64,000 bases of DNA from Guadua angustifolia (Eukaryota; Streptophyta; Magnoliopsida; Poales; Poaceae), in NCBI GenBank assembly GCA_036346375.1, contig CM070501.1:38708539-38772538 (forward strand). The letters are read 5' to 3'. The translations under genes and the position numbers were made by a program. The notes beneath the pieces were generated by a model. It ran no database searches. It was not told the DNA's origin and saw only the letters and a program-made list of their open reading frames with translations. Of the stretch, positions 12,201 through 20,900 are shown piece by piece. Within the stretch, counting starts at the first letter, position 1. Each line of letters begins with the position of its first letter.

Positions 12201-15200
12201 GACTCTGAACGAGCCAACTCAAATGCCCTCGTCCCCGGCCGGAGCCCAGGACGAACTGATGAAGAAGATGAACTCGTTGCGGCGGCGCGCGGACGCAAGG
12301 TTTTGGCTGTTTTCGGAGCCACCGCCTTAGATTAGTTTTGTGGCATAATAAGCATGCCTTTTCTCCTTGTTTATTATCCCTTTATATAGAATACATATGC
12401 CGGCTTCAATCTGAGCACGGCTAAACTCAAATAGGTAACTAAGGCGCATTTTTGTTTAATTTAGAGATTATAAAAGCGAACTTTTAAAAATTGAAAGGTT
12501 AACAAACAGGCATGACTTTTATTTTGGATTGTAATAATCTGGAGTCAGATTGTTAGAATCCATAATCCTGTTGGAGGAGCTTTCCTCGACTTTTTTGTAC
12601 AAAAGACCATAATACCTTCCACCTTCCAGCAAAATTACCAACAATTGCCCCACTTGTGTTCCATGACCCTTCCAAAAGAAAGCAGCCCTCTCGGCCAATA
12701 TTTTGTGCTATTTAATTATGCATTTCCGTATTTTATAAATCAGCTACAAGTGTGAAAACATGAAAATAAGGCAACAAAACAGGCCGAGGGTACCACAGAC
12801 TTTTGCCACGCAGAAACAACAATCCAAATACACTATAATCTGAGTTTCCAAACAATCATCAGCTTTTAACAATCCAGCTTTTACAATCCAGCTTTTAAAA
12901 TCTGCTTTCTATAATCCCTAGCTGAAACAAACAGGCCCTAACTCTCCTCTTTCCTAACAACTCCCTGATTTCCGGACTTATCTGCATGGCTTGCTGGCGC
13001 CCATGCAAAGGACTCCTAACTCTTTAACTAACATGCAAGAAACTAATCTTCGGCTAACGCCGCCGATAATAAACTCTATCGGCTACTGCCGTAACAAAGT
13101 GGTTGAAAAGTAGTAATGGGCCTAATGGCATGACATAATGCATTGTTGAGTGAAGCGACAGTATGCTTTGTAAAGAAAAGACATGTTGCCAAAAATTTTG
13201 TATCACTTATTTGCTAGTTTTTTCGACAGTTCATATGTTCACGTGGTTATGTAATAAGAAGTCAAAATCCTGGCATAGAAGCCGGCTCAGAGGGGTCGAT
13301 AACTGATTCTTTAATAATAGGAGGAGAGGGGTCGATAACTGATTCTTCAATAATAGGAGGCCTATCTTTTAGATTGTTTTATATTCTAACTGTAGTTTTT
13401 GTCTTGTGTTATCTATCTATGGTAAATTTGTTTATAATAATTCTCATGTTTCACGCAGGTTTGACAAAAGAATCACGCAATTTGCTGAAGGGAAATTCAA
13501 GAGGGATGGTATTGATTTGAAAACAAATTTTAAGGTCGTAAAAGTGTCTGATAAGGCTATCACCATGGCTAATCCTGCAACTGGGGAGATTGCTGTCCCT
13601 TATGGCTTGGCCGTTTGGTCCACTGGAATTGGGACCCGTCCCATCATTATGGATTTCATGAAGCAAGTTGGTCAGGTATCTATCTCATTCTCCATCAAGA
13701 AGAGAATCATATCTCTATGTATTACACATTTTAAGATGCTTAACATTTTTGTAGGGAAATCGACGTGTGCTAGCAACTGATGAGTGGCTTCGGGTTCATG
13801 GATGTGAGGATGTATATGCTCTTGGTGATTGTGCATCTATAACTCAAAGAAAAGTTATGGTATGTGCCTACTACACAATCCTTTTTTTACACCCTACTAC
13901 ACGATTCTTAAATATTATGTTGGATCATTAACAAATAACAATAATATAGCCACCTCTTCATGGGGTATGGCATCATTTTGTTTATCAGAATCTGTGCATG
14001 ATTCATCGTCTCTCTATATTGAAAGTAACACCAGCTTGTAGTTTGTTCTGAAAAAAAAAAACACATGTGCTACTTTATTTAATAATTGTCATAAGTCATA
14101 ACCTATGTCCTGTTTAAAAAAATCTGGTATCTTCAGTTCTTCACTAGCCAGAAGTTCCTTAGGCTGTGTTTAGTACAGCTCCAGCTCCGCCAGATTCGCA
14201 GAGCTGGGCATTCTTAGCTCCACTAAATCCGTGGAGCTGAAACTGTGGATATATTAAGAGTGTTTTGGTGAGTCATCTTATTTACATTTTAGACTAAAAA
14301 TATAAACTTAATTTACTTTATTTTAGATCTAAGATGGAGCTGGAATCTGGAGCTATGCCAAACAGGGCCTTAGTGTCAGATTTGCACAGTTGACTTATCA
14401 CTTACCTTTTTTATATGAGTTACACTCGATATAGTACCAGATTTTGTCTAGAATGAACTAGCTCCCCGGAATCCCAAATGGTCAAACCTGCTATGGTGGT
14501 TATCTAACTTTTGACCTATTGTACAAATTCGTGCCTTTAACTGTTAAGTTGCCGCTTGATTACCAAGTTCCCAAAAATATAGTATTGGATAAAGAAGAAA
14601 TATTGTAGTAGTGGATTGTCTTTCTGTTTGACTGTTTAGTATGAAATCCATGTGAAATATTTACCAAAATATTGAAGTGGTGATTTAAATTGCAACCTAC
14701 CAACTCTTTGCAAAATTCTCTCCTTTATGTTTTTCGTATCAGAAATTTCATAATTGAGTTTGAAGTTGAAATTTTATCCAGTGGTATTACTGTAAGAACC
14801 ACCTTCAAGTTTTTTGGGGGTATTTTCTGTTTATGCGATTCTTGAATCAACAGGATCAGAATATGATTTTTTAACAGACAGGTTTAGCATGTTAGTATCT
14901 AGCACAGTGGTTAGTGCTAGATATACATTTAGATAGATGCTACATTTTTTTAGAGCATATTCCTTGTAATGTCATAAGAGTGTTTTGGTGAGTCATCTTA
15001 TTTACATTTTAGACTAAAAATATAAACTTAATTTACTTTATTTTAGATCTAAGATGGAGTGGAATCGAGAGCTATGCCAAACAGGGCCTTAGTGTCAGAT
15101 TTGCACAGTTGACTTATCACTTACCTTTTTTATATGAGTTACACTCGATATTGTACCAAATTTTGTCTAGAATGAACTAGCTCCCGGAATCCCAAATGGT

Positions 15201-17002
15201 CAAACCTGCTATGGTGGTTATCTAACTTTTGACCTATTGTACAAATTCGTGCCTTTAACTGTTAAGTTGCCGCTTGATTACCAAGTTCCCAAAAATATAG
15301 TATTGGATAAAGAAGAAATATTGAAGTAGTGGATTGTCTTTCTGTTTGACTGTTTAGTATGAAATCCATATGAAATATTTACCAAAATATTGAAGTGGTA
15401 ATTTAAATTGCAACCTACCAACTCTTTGCAAAATTCTCTCCTTCATGTTTTTCGTATCAGAAATTTCATAATTGAGTTTGAAGTTGAAATTTTATCCAGT
15501 GGTATTACTGTAAGAACCACCTTCAAGTTTTTGGGGGGTATTTTCTGTTTATGCGATTCTTGAATCAGCAGGATCAGAATATGATTTTTTAACAGACAGG
15601 TTTAGTATCTAACACAGTGGTTAGTGCTAGATATACATTTAGATAGATGCTACATTTTTTTTAGAGCATATTCCTTGTAATGTCAACTAGCACTTGTTGA
15701 TAGTTTTATGATGTACTTAGTGGATTGTATTAATATATGTTTTCTGACATTCAGGAAGATGTTACTGCAATATTTCGGGTAGCCGACAAGGATAATTCTG
15801 GAACTTTAACTGTAAAGAAAATTAAAAATGTTCTTGGCGACATATATGAAAGGTACCCACAGGTGGAGTTATATCTCAAAACCAACCAAATGAAGGGCTT
15901 CCATGATCTACTCAAAGATTCAGATGGGAGCACCACAAAGGAATCAAAAGAACTGGACATAGAAGAATTCAAAAAAGCCCTTGCTCAAGTTGACTCGCAA
16001 GTCAAGATGCTTCCAGCAACTGCTCAGGTAATTCACCATTACAGCCGAGAGACTCGCATAGTATGCACTTTGCATAGAGGGGCAAGAGAACTTTAGCATT
16101 GTTATGTGCTAAGCTAACTGTTGTATATATGCTTGTATGAATGCTTGTTCGGTGCTTCAGGTTGCTTCACAAGAGGGGGCTTATCTAGCTGACTGCTTTA
16201 ACAGGATGAAGACTTGTGATGAATGCCCTGAAGGTCCTCTAAGGATCAGAGGTGCAGGGCGTCATCGGTTCAAACCTTTCAGGTCCGTTTTTCTTGCTGT
16301 CATATGCTTCCATAAGGGGAAAATACTCCATCCTGTCCAAAATACTTGCATTTTTGCCGTGCAAGTTAGACAAGAAGCAAAACTATCAATTAATTATAAC
16401 CATAATATGTTAATAAAGATTTCAACCAAATCAAGTTGGAGTATCTTAGAATTAGTATCCAAGTATATTGAAAGTGACAAAGGAGTATAACACGTTTGTT
16501 TAATTGGTATGTTGGAATTAGGAGTATATACTCCTAGGAGTACGGAAAATGTTACACACACGCGACCTTTCTGATATAAAAGGCTTCTGTTTGCATGTCT
16601 ACAATTGATCACCCAGAATCCAGCAGTCAGTAATGTGTTTCCGTATGACGTACAGGTACAGACATTTTGGCCAATTTGCTCCGCTGGGTGGAGAGCAAAC
16701 AGCTGCGCAATTGCCGGGTGACTGGATACATGTTGGCCACAGCACTCAATGGCTTTGGTATTCTGTCTATGCAAGGTATTTATGAATCTCACCCTCCTGT
16801 ATGCTTTTATTCCTTCTCCACTTCGTCTTCTCTCCTCACATGTAACGTAAGCAGTATGCTAGTTATATCTAATTGGATACTGGTTTAATTGGTCGTTTGC
16901 TCTATTAAATACAGCAAGCAATTCAGCTGGCGCACAAGGATGCTGGTCATATCTGATTGGGGAAGGCGGTTCATCTTTGGAAGGGACTCTAGCAGCCTAT
17001 AA
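3278..17002 (+). CDS. NDB: External alternative NAD(P)H dehydrogenase with EF-hand (type II, NDB family), 10 exons
   Basis: Type II dehydrogenase on the outer face of the inner mitochondrial membrane, oxidising cytosolic NAD(P)H to reduce ubiquinone without proton pumping (family knowledge). Exons: 3278-3354, 5484-5745, 5912-6118, 6593-6843, 13459-13675, 13755-13859, 15755-16027, 16161-16282, 16656-16775, 16915-17002; all are GT-AG and phases close to about 573 aa, the usual family length. An Arg-rich N-terminus fits mitochondrial targeting. The FAD motif GTGWAG is at about residue 56 and the NAD(P)H motif GGGPTG at about 221. An acidic residue in VIEAGE (E258) ends the second strand there, which in this family favours NADH. 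The EF-hand loop is at residues 384-395, with Lys instead of Glu at position 12. The end GRDSSSL resembles a peroxisomal signal, but weakly. Intron 4 carries a whole retrotransposon. Confidence 0.95.
4213..4373. repeat. Two-copy tandem repeat in NDB intron 1
   Basis: A unit of about 75-88 bp is repeated. Both copies begin ACTAAACATATTCTGGCTG and end in GGAGGCGTTTCAGGGGCTCT. The second copy is shorter by small deletions. It lies just upstream of the SMART array and is non-coding. Confidence 0.75.
4410..4879 (+). mobile_element. SMART/TRIM retroelement array: three 81-bp LTRs, two internal domains
   Basis: Three 81-bp LTRs lie at 4410-4490, 4602-4682 and 4799-4879. Each starts TGTTG and ends CAACTCAATA. 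LTR1 and LTR2 are followed at once by TGGTATCAGAGCC, a primer-binding site complementary to initiator tRNA-Met. Purine-rich tracts (GTGAGGGGGAG, GTGAGTGAGGAG) precede LTR2 and LTR3. The whole array is flanked by a perfect 5-bp repeat ATCAT (4405-4409 and 4880-4884), so it inserted as a unit or grew by LTR recombination after insertion. No coding capacity. The size matches the tiny SMART retrotransposons known in plants. Confidence 0.88.
5144..5326. mobile_element. Small hAT-type MITE in NDB intron 1
   Basis: The ends CACTGGCGGA (5144) and TCCGCCAGTG (to 5326) are perfect inverted repeats. Near-identical direct repeats GACTCAACT (5135-5143) and GACTCAATT (5327-5335) flank it, fitting an 8-bp hAT target duplication with one change. 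The end sequence resembles the CCGCCACTG ends at 34893 and 41293 linked to the hAT transposases of this window. Confidence 0.85.
7244..7637 (-). repeat. 3' LTR of the Ty3/gypsy element
   Basis: 394 bp, opening TGATCTGAGC and ending GCCGTAACA, matched by the right-hand LTR after its inserted MITE is set aside. On the minus strand it contains a TATA-like CTATATAAAG near 7431-7440. Confidence 0.92.
7588..8963 (-). pseudogene. Integrase with chromodomain-like C-terminus (Ty3/gypsy pol, frameshifted)
   Basis: The N-terminal zinc-binding part (HEGVQKTLHRLRAKYYW, then CYCSLEMCQRRK-like text) lies in the frame open over 8640-8963. The catalytic core continues in the frame open over 7588-8832, with WADVSMDFITALPKSQG, VVVDRLSKYAHF and FSTAYHPQTDGQTEVVNRT; the DDE residues are visible. 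The C-terminal LVHWQGEPQEEATW is the chromodomain-like segment used for targeting in chromoviruses. The reading frame ends within or at the edge of the 3' LTR. A frameshift separates the two halves, so it is probably inactive. Confidence 0.88.
7638..7652 (-). promoter_or_regulatory. Polypurine tract of the Ty3/gypsy element
   Basis: On the minus strand the sequence just inside the 3' LTR reads CAGGGGGGAGTAA, a purine run in the place where plus-strand priming occurs in LTR retrotransposons. Confidence 0.8.
9292..10326 (-). pseudogene. Reverse transcriptase and RNase H (Ty3/gypsy pol fragment)
   Basis: 344 aa open frame. Reverse-transcriptase motifs are in order: SPFSSPVLLVNKADGSWRFC (about 11-30), KLDLRSGYHQVRM (66-78), VMPFGLTNAPSTFQ (99-112) and the catalytic FDDIL (131-135). 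The connection and RNase H follow, with FVVECDSSGTGIGAVL. The frame is lost around 9390; the rest of RNase H can be read in another frame to about 8964. This frameshift would stop a full-length polyprotein. Confidence 0.92.
10349..10894 (-). pseudogene. Aspartic protease region (Ty3/gypsy pol fragment)
   Basis: Contains LALVDSGSTHNFMS, the D-S/T-G active site of retropepsins, followed by VVLGMEWLRSLGRVQWDF, the second conserved protease motif of plant Ty3/gypsy elements. The frame shifts against the gag-zinc-knuckle frame upstream and against the linker to reverse transcriptase downstream (10266-10616, with AYPDVFAEPQGLPPRR). Confidence 0.85.
10837..11406 (-). pseudogene. Gag nucleocapsid zinc knuckle (Ty3/gypsy fragment)
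   Basis: The frame contains CYNCDEVYRQGHKC at about 11032-11073, a CCHC zinc knuckle that binds retroelement RNA, then an acidic EEEEEEE tract. It is in a different frame from the main gag reading frame; the switch point is near 11210. Confidence 0.88.
11093..12322 (-). pseudogene. Gag capsid protein (Ty3/gypsy)
   Basis: 409-aa open frame starting MAPKTAKTLRPRAAA. It has an Arg/Gly-rich stretch (RGRGRGRGRVTWRGEE), then the retrotransposon-gag domain with WLRQCERFCHFHQIPEEDW, the DFHETFSRRF region and LVNLKQGSMRVDEYSREF, typical of plant Ty3/gypsy capsids. The last about 35 residues are out of frame with the zinc knuckle, so the C-terminus here is an artefact of a frameshift. It starts about 130 bp past the 5' LTR in element orientation. 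Confidence 0.9.
12175..12186 (-). promoter_or_regulatory. Primer-binding site (initiator tRNA-Met) of the Ty3/gypsy element
   Basis: On the minus strand the bases directly after the 5' LTR read TGGTATCAGAGC, complementary to the 3' end of plant initiator tRNA-Met. Confidence 0.92.
12190..13096 (-). repeat. 5' LTR of the Ty3/gypsy element, interrupted by a MITE
   Basis: 907 bp because a MITE of about 496 bp sits inside it at 12443-12938. The remaining about 410 bp align to the 3' LTR, with many single-base differences and small indels, especially near the outer end. Confidence 0.92.
12443..12938. mobile_element. Tourist-like (PIF/Harbinger) MITE nested in the 5' LTR
   Basis: Comparison with the uninterrupted 3' LTR gives the insertion exactly. 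The ends are GGCGCATTTTTGTTT and, inverted, GGGCCTGTTTGTTT, and TAA is duplicated (12440-12442 and 12939-12941). The interior carries repeats such as ATAATCCAGCTTTT and no coding frame. It postdates the retrotransposon. Confidence 0.88.
13289..13360. repeat. Two perfect-length 36-bp tandem copies in NDB intron 4
   Basis: AGAGGGGTCGATAACTGATT begins each copy (13289-13324 and 13325-13360); they differ by a single base (TTTAAT versus TTCAAT). Located about 100 bp before exon 5. Confidence 0.9.
14162..14369. mobile_element. Tourist-type MITE in NDB intron 6
   Basis: The ends GGCTGTGTTTAGTACAGCTC and, inverted, GGCCCTGTTTGGCATAGCTC are terminal inverted repeats; TTA is duplicated on both sides (14159-14161 and 14370-14372). 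It is non-coding. Its right half was copied into the adjacent tandem duplication. Confidence 0.85.
14255..15685. repeat. Tandem duplication of about 720 bp in NDB intron 6
   Basis: Copy 1 is about 14255-14973 and copy 2 about 14974-15685. They align end to end, starting TAAGAGTGTTTTGGTGAGTC and ending ATTCCTTGTAATGTCA, with a low level of substitutions and a few small indels. Copy 1 begins inside the Tourist MITE, so the duplication followed that insertion. It is wholly intronic; exon 7 begins 70 bp downstream. Confidence 0.93.
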
Positions 17003-17997
17003 GTTGAACTCCCAATTGCCTAGTTCTGCTACGTTTTGCCAACTAAAGATCTATTAGACTCTTGATGTTACTATTTTCATACAATATTCTTTTTTTTTCT
17101 CCAAAATTTTGAAAGCTCAATTTCCCCATAGCCTAGTGAAGTTTTGTCGCCAAATTTTGACCTTGCCAAATATTCTTTTTGTATGATGCTACACAGGTAG
17201 AACGATTTAAATATTATATTTTATCTTAATTCATCTGAGTGCTTCAAATGGCATGGTTTTTCTTAGTGCTTCCCTATTTGCTAGCAAGGTACACAGGTTG
17301 GCATGCTAACTAAAGAGGACTATAAGCAATACATTTATTTTTGTAGTGCAATATGAGCTTCCATTATTTGTCTTCCTGCTTATATTGTTGATGTTTTTCA
17401 CATGAGAAAAACCCAAAGTGAAACAGTCCAGTTTCATCTTTTCCACCCAGTAAAAAAAATAGTGGCTTCTTCGAAGGAAACATGGGACACTCGTAGAGCC
17501 TGGATGCGCATCCTCTGCCTTCAATTGAGGCCATAAGTCTCTGTTCTCCTTTACTTTTTGTTCTCTGCTATCCTTTAATTATTTTTCTTCGAGCCAAGCA
17601 TGATAGTGGGCCAGTGGCTTTTATCGTGTTCCGCTCCGATGTGTGGTTCTTTAGGCCATAACAGTACAGGAAAAGTTACAAGTTCTTGGTACTCCACACA
17701 TGGTGTGAGTCTTTTATCACCTTTGCTGCTTATGAGTGATATTAGATCTTGCAAAATTTCCATGTCACCAGCAGTTCTGTGTAAAGCATCTAGCTTCCAG
17801 AATGGATACAATTGGGTTCCCCTCGAGAAACCCAGTCTCAAATTGGGCCACACACTGCGCAAACCGTGTGAAAACCGACAATGCCAAAGTGCCAAACAAC
17901 TTTTTTTTGGTTGGGTTTTGCATTTGCGTGACATGCAGTGATGCAGAAACGTGCACCACCACTATAGCCTGATGACGAGGCTTTCCTGTCGCGCTTC
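17003..17997. other. Convergent intergenic region (3' ends of NDB and CNGC4 genes)
   Basis: 995 bp between the stop codons of two genes that face each other. It must contain both 3' UTRs. No further gene is recognised; open frames at 17575-17941 have no domain features. Confidence 0.6.
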
Positions 17998-20900
17998 TTA
18001 CAGCAAGTCGTCCTGGTTGGGTTTGGGCGAGGTGAGCAGCGCGGTGTAGAGCCGGAGCTTCTCCTCGCCGAGCGACGAGCACCGCGACAGCGGCCGGCGC
18101 GGCCGGATGAAGGAGAGCGACGCGAGAGTCTTTCGGTGCTTGTACCGGCGCCACGCGAGCTGCACCGCCACGGCCGCCCACGTGCGCCACCCAGGCGAGT
18201 AGTAGCGTGCGCTGCGGCGCACCTTCTCGTTGGTGAAGGTGTACCGGAAGTGCTGTGTCACGTACTTGACGTCGGCCGCCTCCAGCCCGAACGCCTCCGT
18301 GCTCTCCAGCGTCACCAGTGTCGACGACGACGCCGGCAGCCGTTCCTGGAACGGCCGGCGTAGGCACCACGACAGCAGCTCGTCGCCGCTGAAGTTGCCC
18401 GGCCCCAGCATGCAGCAACTCGTCGCTCCATTCCGGAGCACCTGGCTGCTCTGCAGGTGGCCTCGCACTATGAACAGCATCCTCTGCACCGGGTCACCTT
18501 CTCTGACAATCTAAGGAAATCAGAGATCACTTCATTATGATTGTGCCATCGTGTGGCTCCAACCTCTAAAGTAAGAGTTAGTCAAGTTGATGAGCTTACA
18601 ACTTCTCCTTTGGGAAATATGAGGGACTTGACCCTGTCGCAGATGTTCTCGAGCACCAGGTCGTCCATGTGTTGGAACAGGGGCACCTGCAGTTGCGCAA
18701 AAGTTCGCGACGAGCGAGCGCGTCATGCGATGCGATGCAGCCGTGCGCGACGTCGTTTGTGTCTACGTACGTACCTGGCGGACGAGGTCGAGGCAGAGGT
18801 GGTACTTGATGTCCCTGCGGAGTCCCTCCGGCAGGTCCCGGATGATGCGGCACTCGTCGACGCCGCGCGTGGCCGCCCACCGCTGCCGCTCGTGCTGCCG
18901 CACCCGGTGCCGGAAACTCTGCGGCAGGTTCTTGCGCTTCATCCACCACTCCACGCTCCGCAGCCTCGTGTGCATCGCCTGCTTCTTTGACGTCGTCGCG
19001 TTCAGGAACACCTGAATATATGCCCGTGCACATCGCAAACGTTCTCACCCATGACTCCGTCACAGTGTCGCTACAATGTATTACATACCTTGATGTTTCC
19101 AATGAGCATAGTCACGAGAATTAGCCCCCCGGTGATGGTGATGATGTTGAACACTATCTCCAGCCACTCCGTTGTGCTCTCCAAATTCCCAAACGTGCTG
19201 AGCAGCAGCAGAGACACGTCAGAAACCAAAGACAAGTTAGCCAACCATAATACACACTCAAACAGTAATCTGCAAGAGCATTAATTTCAGTATTGACCTG
19301 AGAGTCATGAGACCCCAGAAGATGGGGAGAAGGATCTTCTCGAGCCTGCTCGGGTTGGCCACCAGCATGACTGTCCACTTGTACGCCCCGTACTGGTAGT
19401 TGTCGCCGCTGCCGAGGCAGGTGCCCCTGGCTCTGGCGTCCCTGGCCCAGGCGAGCCTGTCCGCGCCTACGTGTCCCACGGCGCCGCCGTAGTAGAGCGG
19501 CTCCGCGCACGCCAGCGTCCTGGGCGCGCACCCGCGCCCGGCAGCTTGCGCGCACTGCTCCCTGAGGCACGTGGTGGCTCGCTGCACCCCGAGCAAGTAC
19601 CAGCACGCACCCACCGCCTGCAAGAACGGCATGCCATTGTTGCCCCAGAATTAAAATCATGTGCCAGAAGCCATGTGTATGTATGAACGACCGGTGCAAC
19701 CGTCATGAATGTACGTACAGGTCGAAGGCCGTTCGTGGAACGGCACACGTATGCGTACGGTGAAATGCAGGAAGAGGTCACGACTCACGTGAGCGGCGAC
19801 GAAGTAGGCCATGAGGTTGAGCGCGATCCCCCACCAGATGGTGCCGAAGATGTAGCCGGACACGTTCTGCATCCGGCGCAGGAAGCGGATGGAGTGGTAG
19901 ATCTTGGGCAGGTACTCGAACAGGAACGATACCAGTAGCACGGTCATGACCGCTGTCGTTGATCCGGCGCGTATCATCGCTGGTGCTGCTACCCAGATGA
20001 CCACCTGTTTACAAGACCCCAGCATGCGTGACATGACTCCATCCAAAACAAACTACATAGTATGTGCAGGAAATATGTTAGCGGCGCATAATTCAACTGA
20101 CCTGGAGCATGACACCTGTAGAACATCTTGCATAACAAAATCACATAACTTATCTGAAACACTAGCCGTTTCACCACTTTCGAGGCTTTTGTCGCTGATA
20201 ACTCATTCAAGGGCATCCGCAATGGTTAAAGATAATTGCTCTCTATAGTAAGATCTATGTCATCTATATACCATGCTATAGTAAACCCTTGCAATGATGA
20301 ATCTATATAGATGTCTATAGTTATTTTTAATTAAGTGCTCTCTCTCTTTCTTCATTTAATTAATAGACAATCTACATGCCTATAGATAGCAAGCCTTCTC
20401 TCTTCATTTAATCGTTGCCACATGGGATGAATCTTGATATGGATTTTTTATAGATAACTGACTAGACACCTTTGCGGATGCTCTAAGGGTTTGTCCGACT
20501 CCGACGTGCTCGATATAAGTGGCTGGCCCTCACCGTCCAGCATGGTGGCACCCCATCCGGAACTAGTCCACGGTCCGCCGCTAGGCTAGGACTGGCGTGG
20601 GACGACACATGGACGCCTCTGAAGCTAAAAATACGTCCTTGATCTACCACTGTAGCATTTTAGATAAGCATCTTTGTAATCCTCTTAATCCCTTAGCACT
20701 ATAAATAAGGCCTAATGGGCACCGTTGGAAGGCGTTTGACATACTTACGATTGAACACTATATATATATATGTCTGTTTTACTCATTCTCTGTCTTCTAG
20801 GCTTCAGACCGAAACCCCCTCTCACTAATACTATTTGACTTCGTAACCACACCAGAAACTAGTACACTGATAGTATTGTTGCGCATAAGTGAAGAAAACA

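Larger units (their letters stand above)
7244..13096 (-). mobile_element. Ty3/gypsy LTR retrotransposon (chromovirus, Reina-like) in NDB intron 4
   Basis: A 5.85-kb element in antisense orientation inside intron 4 of the NDB gene. LTRs at 7244-7637 and 12190-13096 start TGAT and end GTAACA. The target duplication AAGTG is perfect (7239-7243 and 13097-13101). Gag, protease, reverse transcriptase, RNase H and integrase follow in Ty3/gypsy order on the minus strand, but in shifted frames. The short LTR, compact size and C-terminal chromodomain-like segment suggest the Reina lineage. The LTRs differ by many substitutions and small indels, so the insertion is not recent. It is presumed to be removed by splicing of intron 4. 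Confidence 0.95.

Noticed and set aside
20690..20800. Possible promoter (CACTATAAATAAGG) in CNGC4 intron 1
   Set aside because: No gene follows on that strand; probably a remnant of a transposon or chance in AT-rich DNA.
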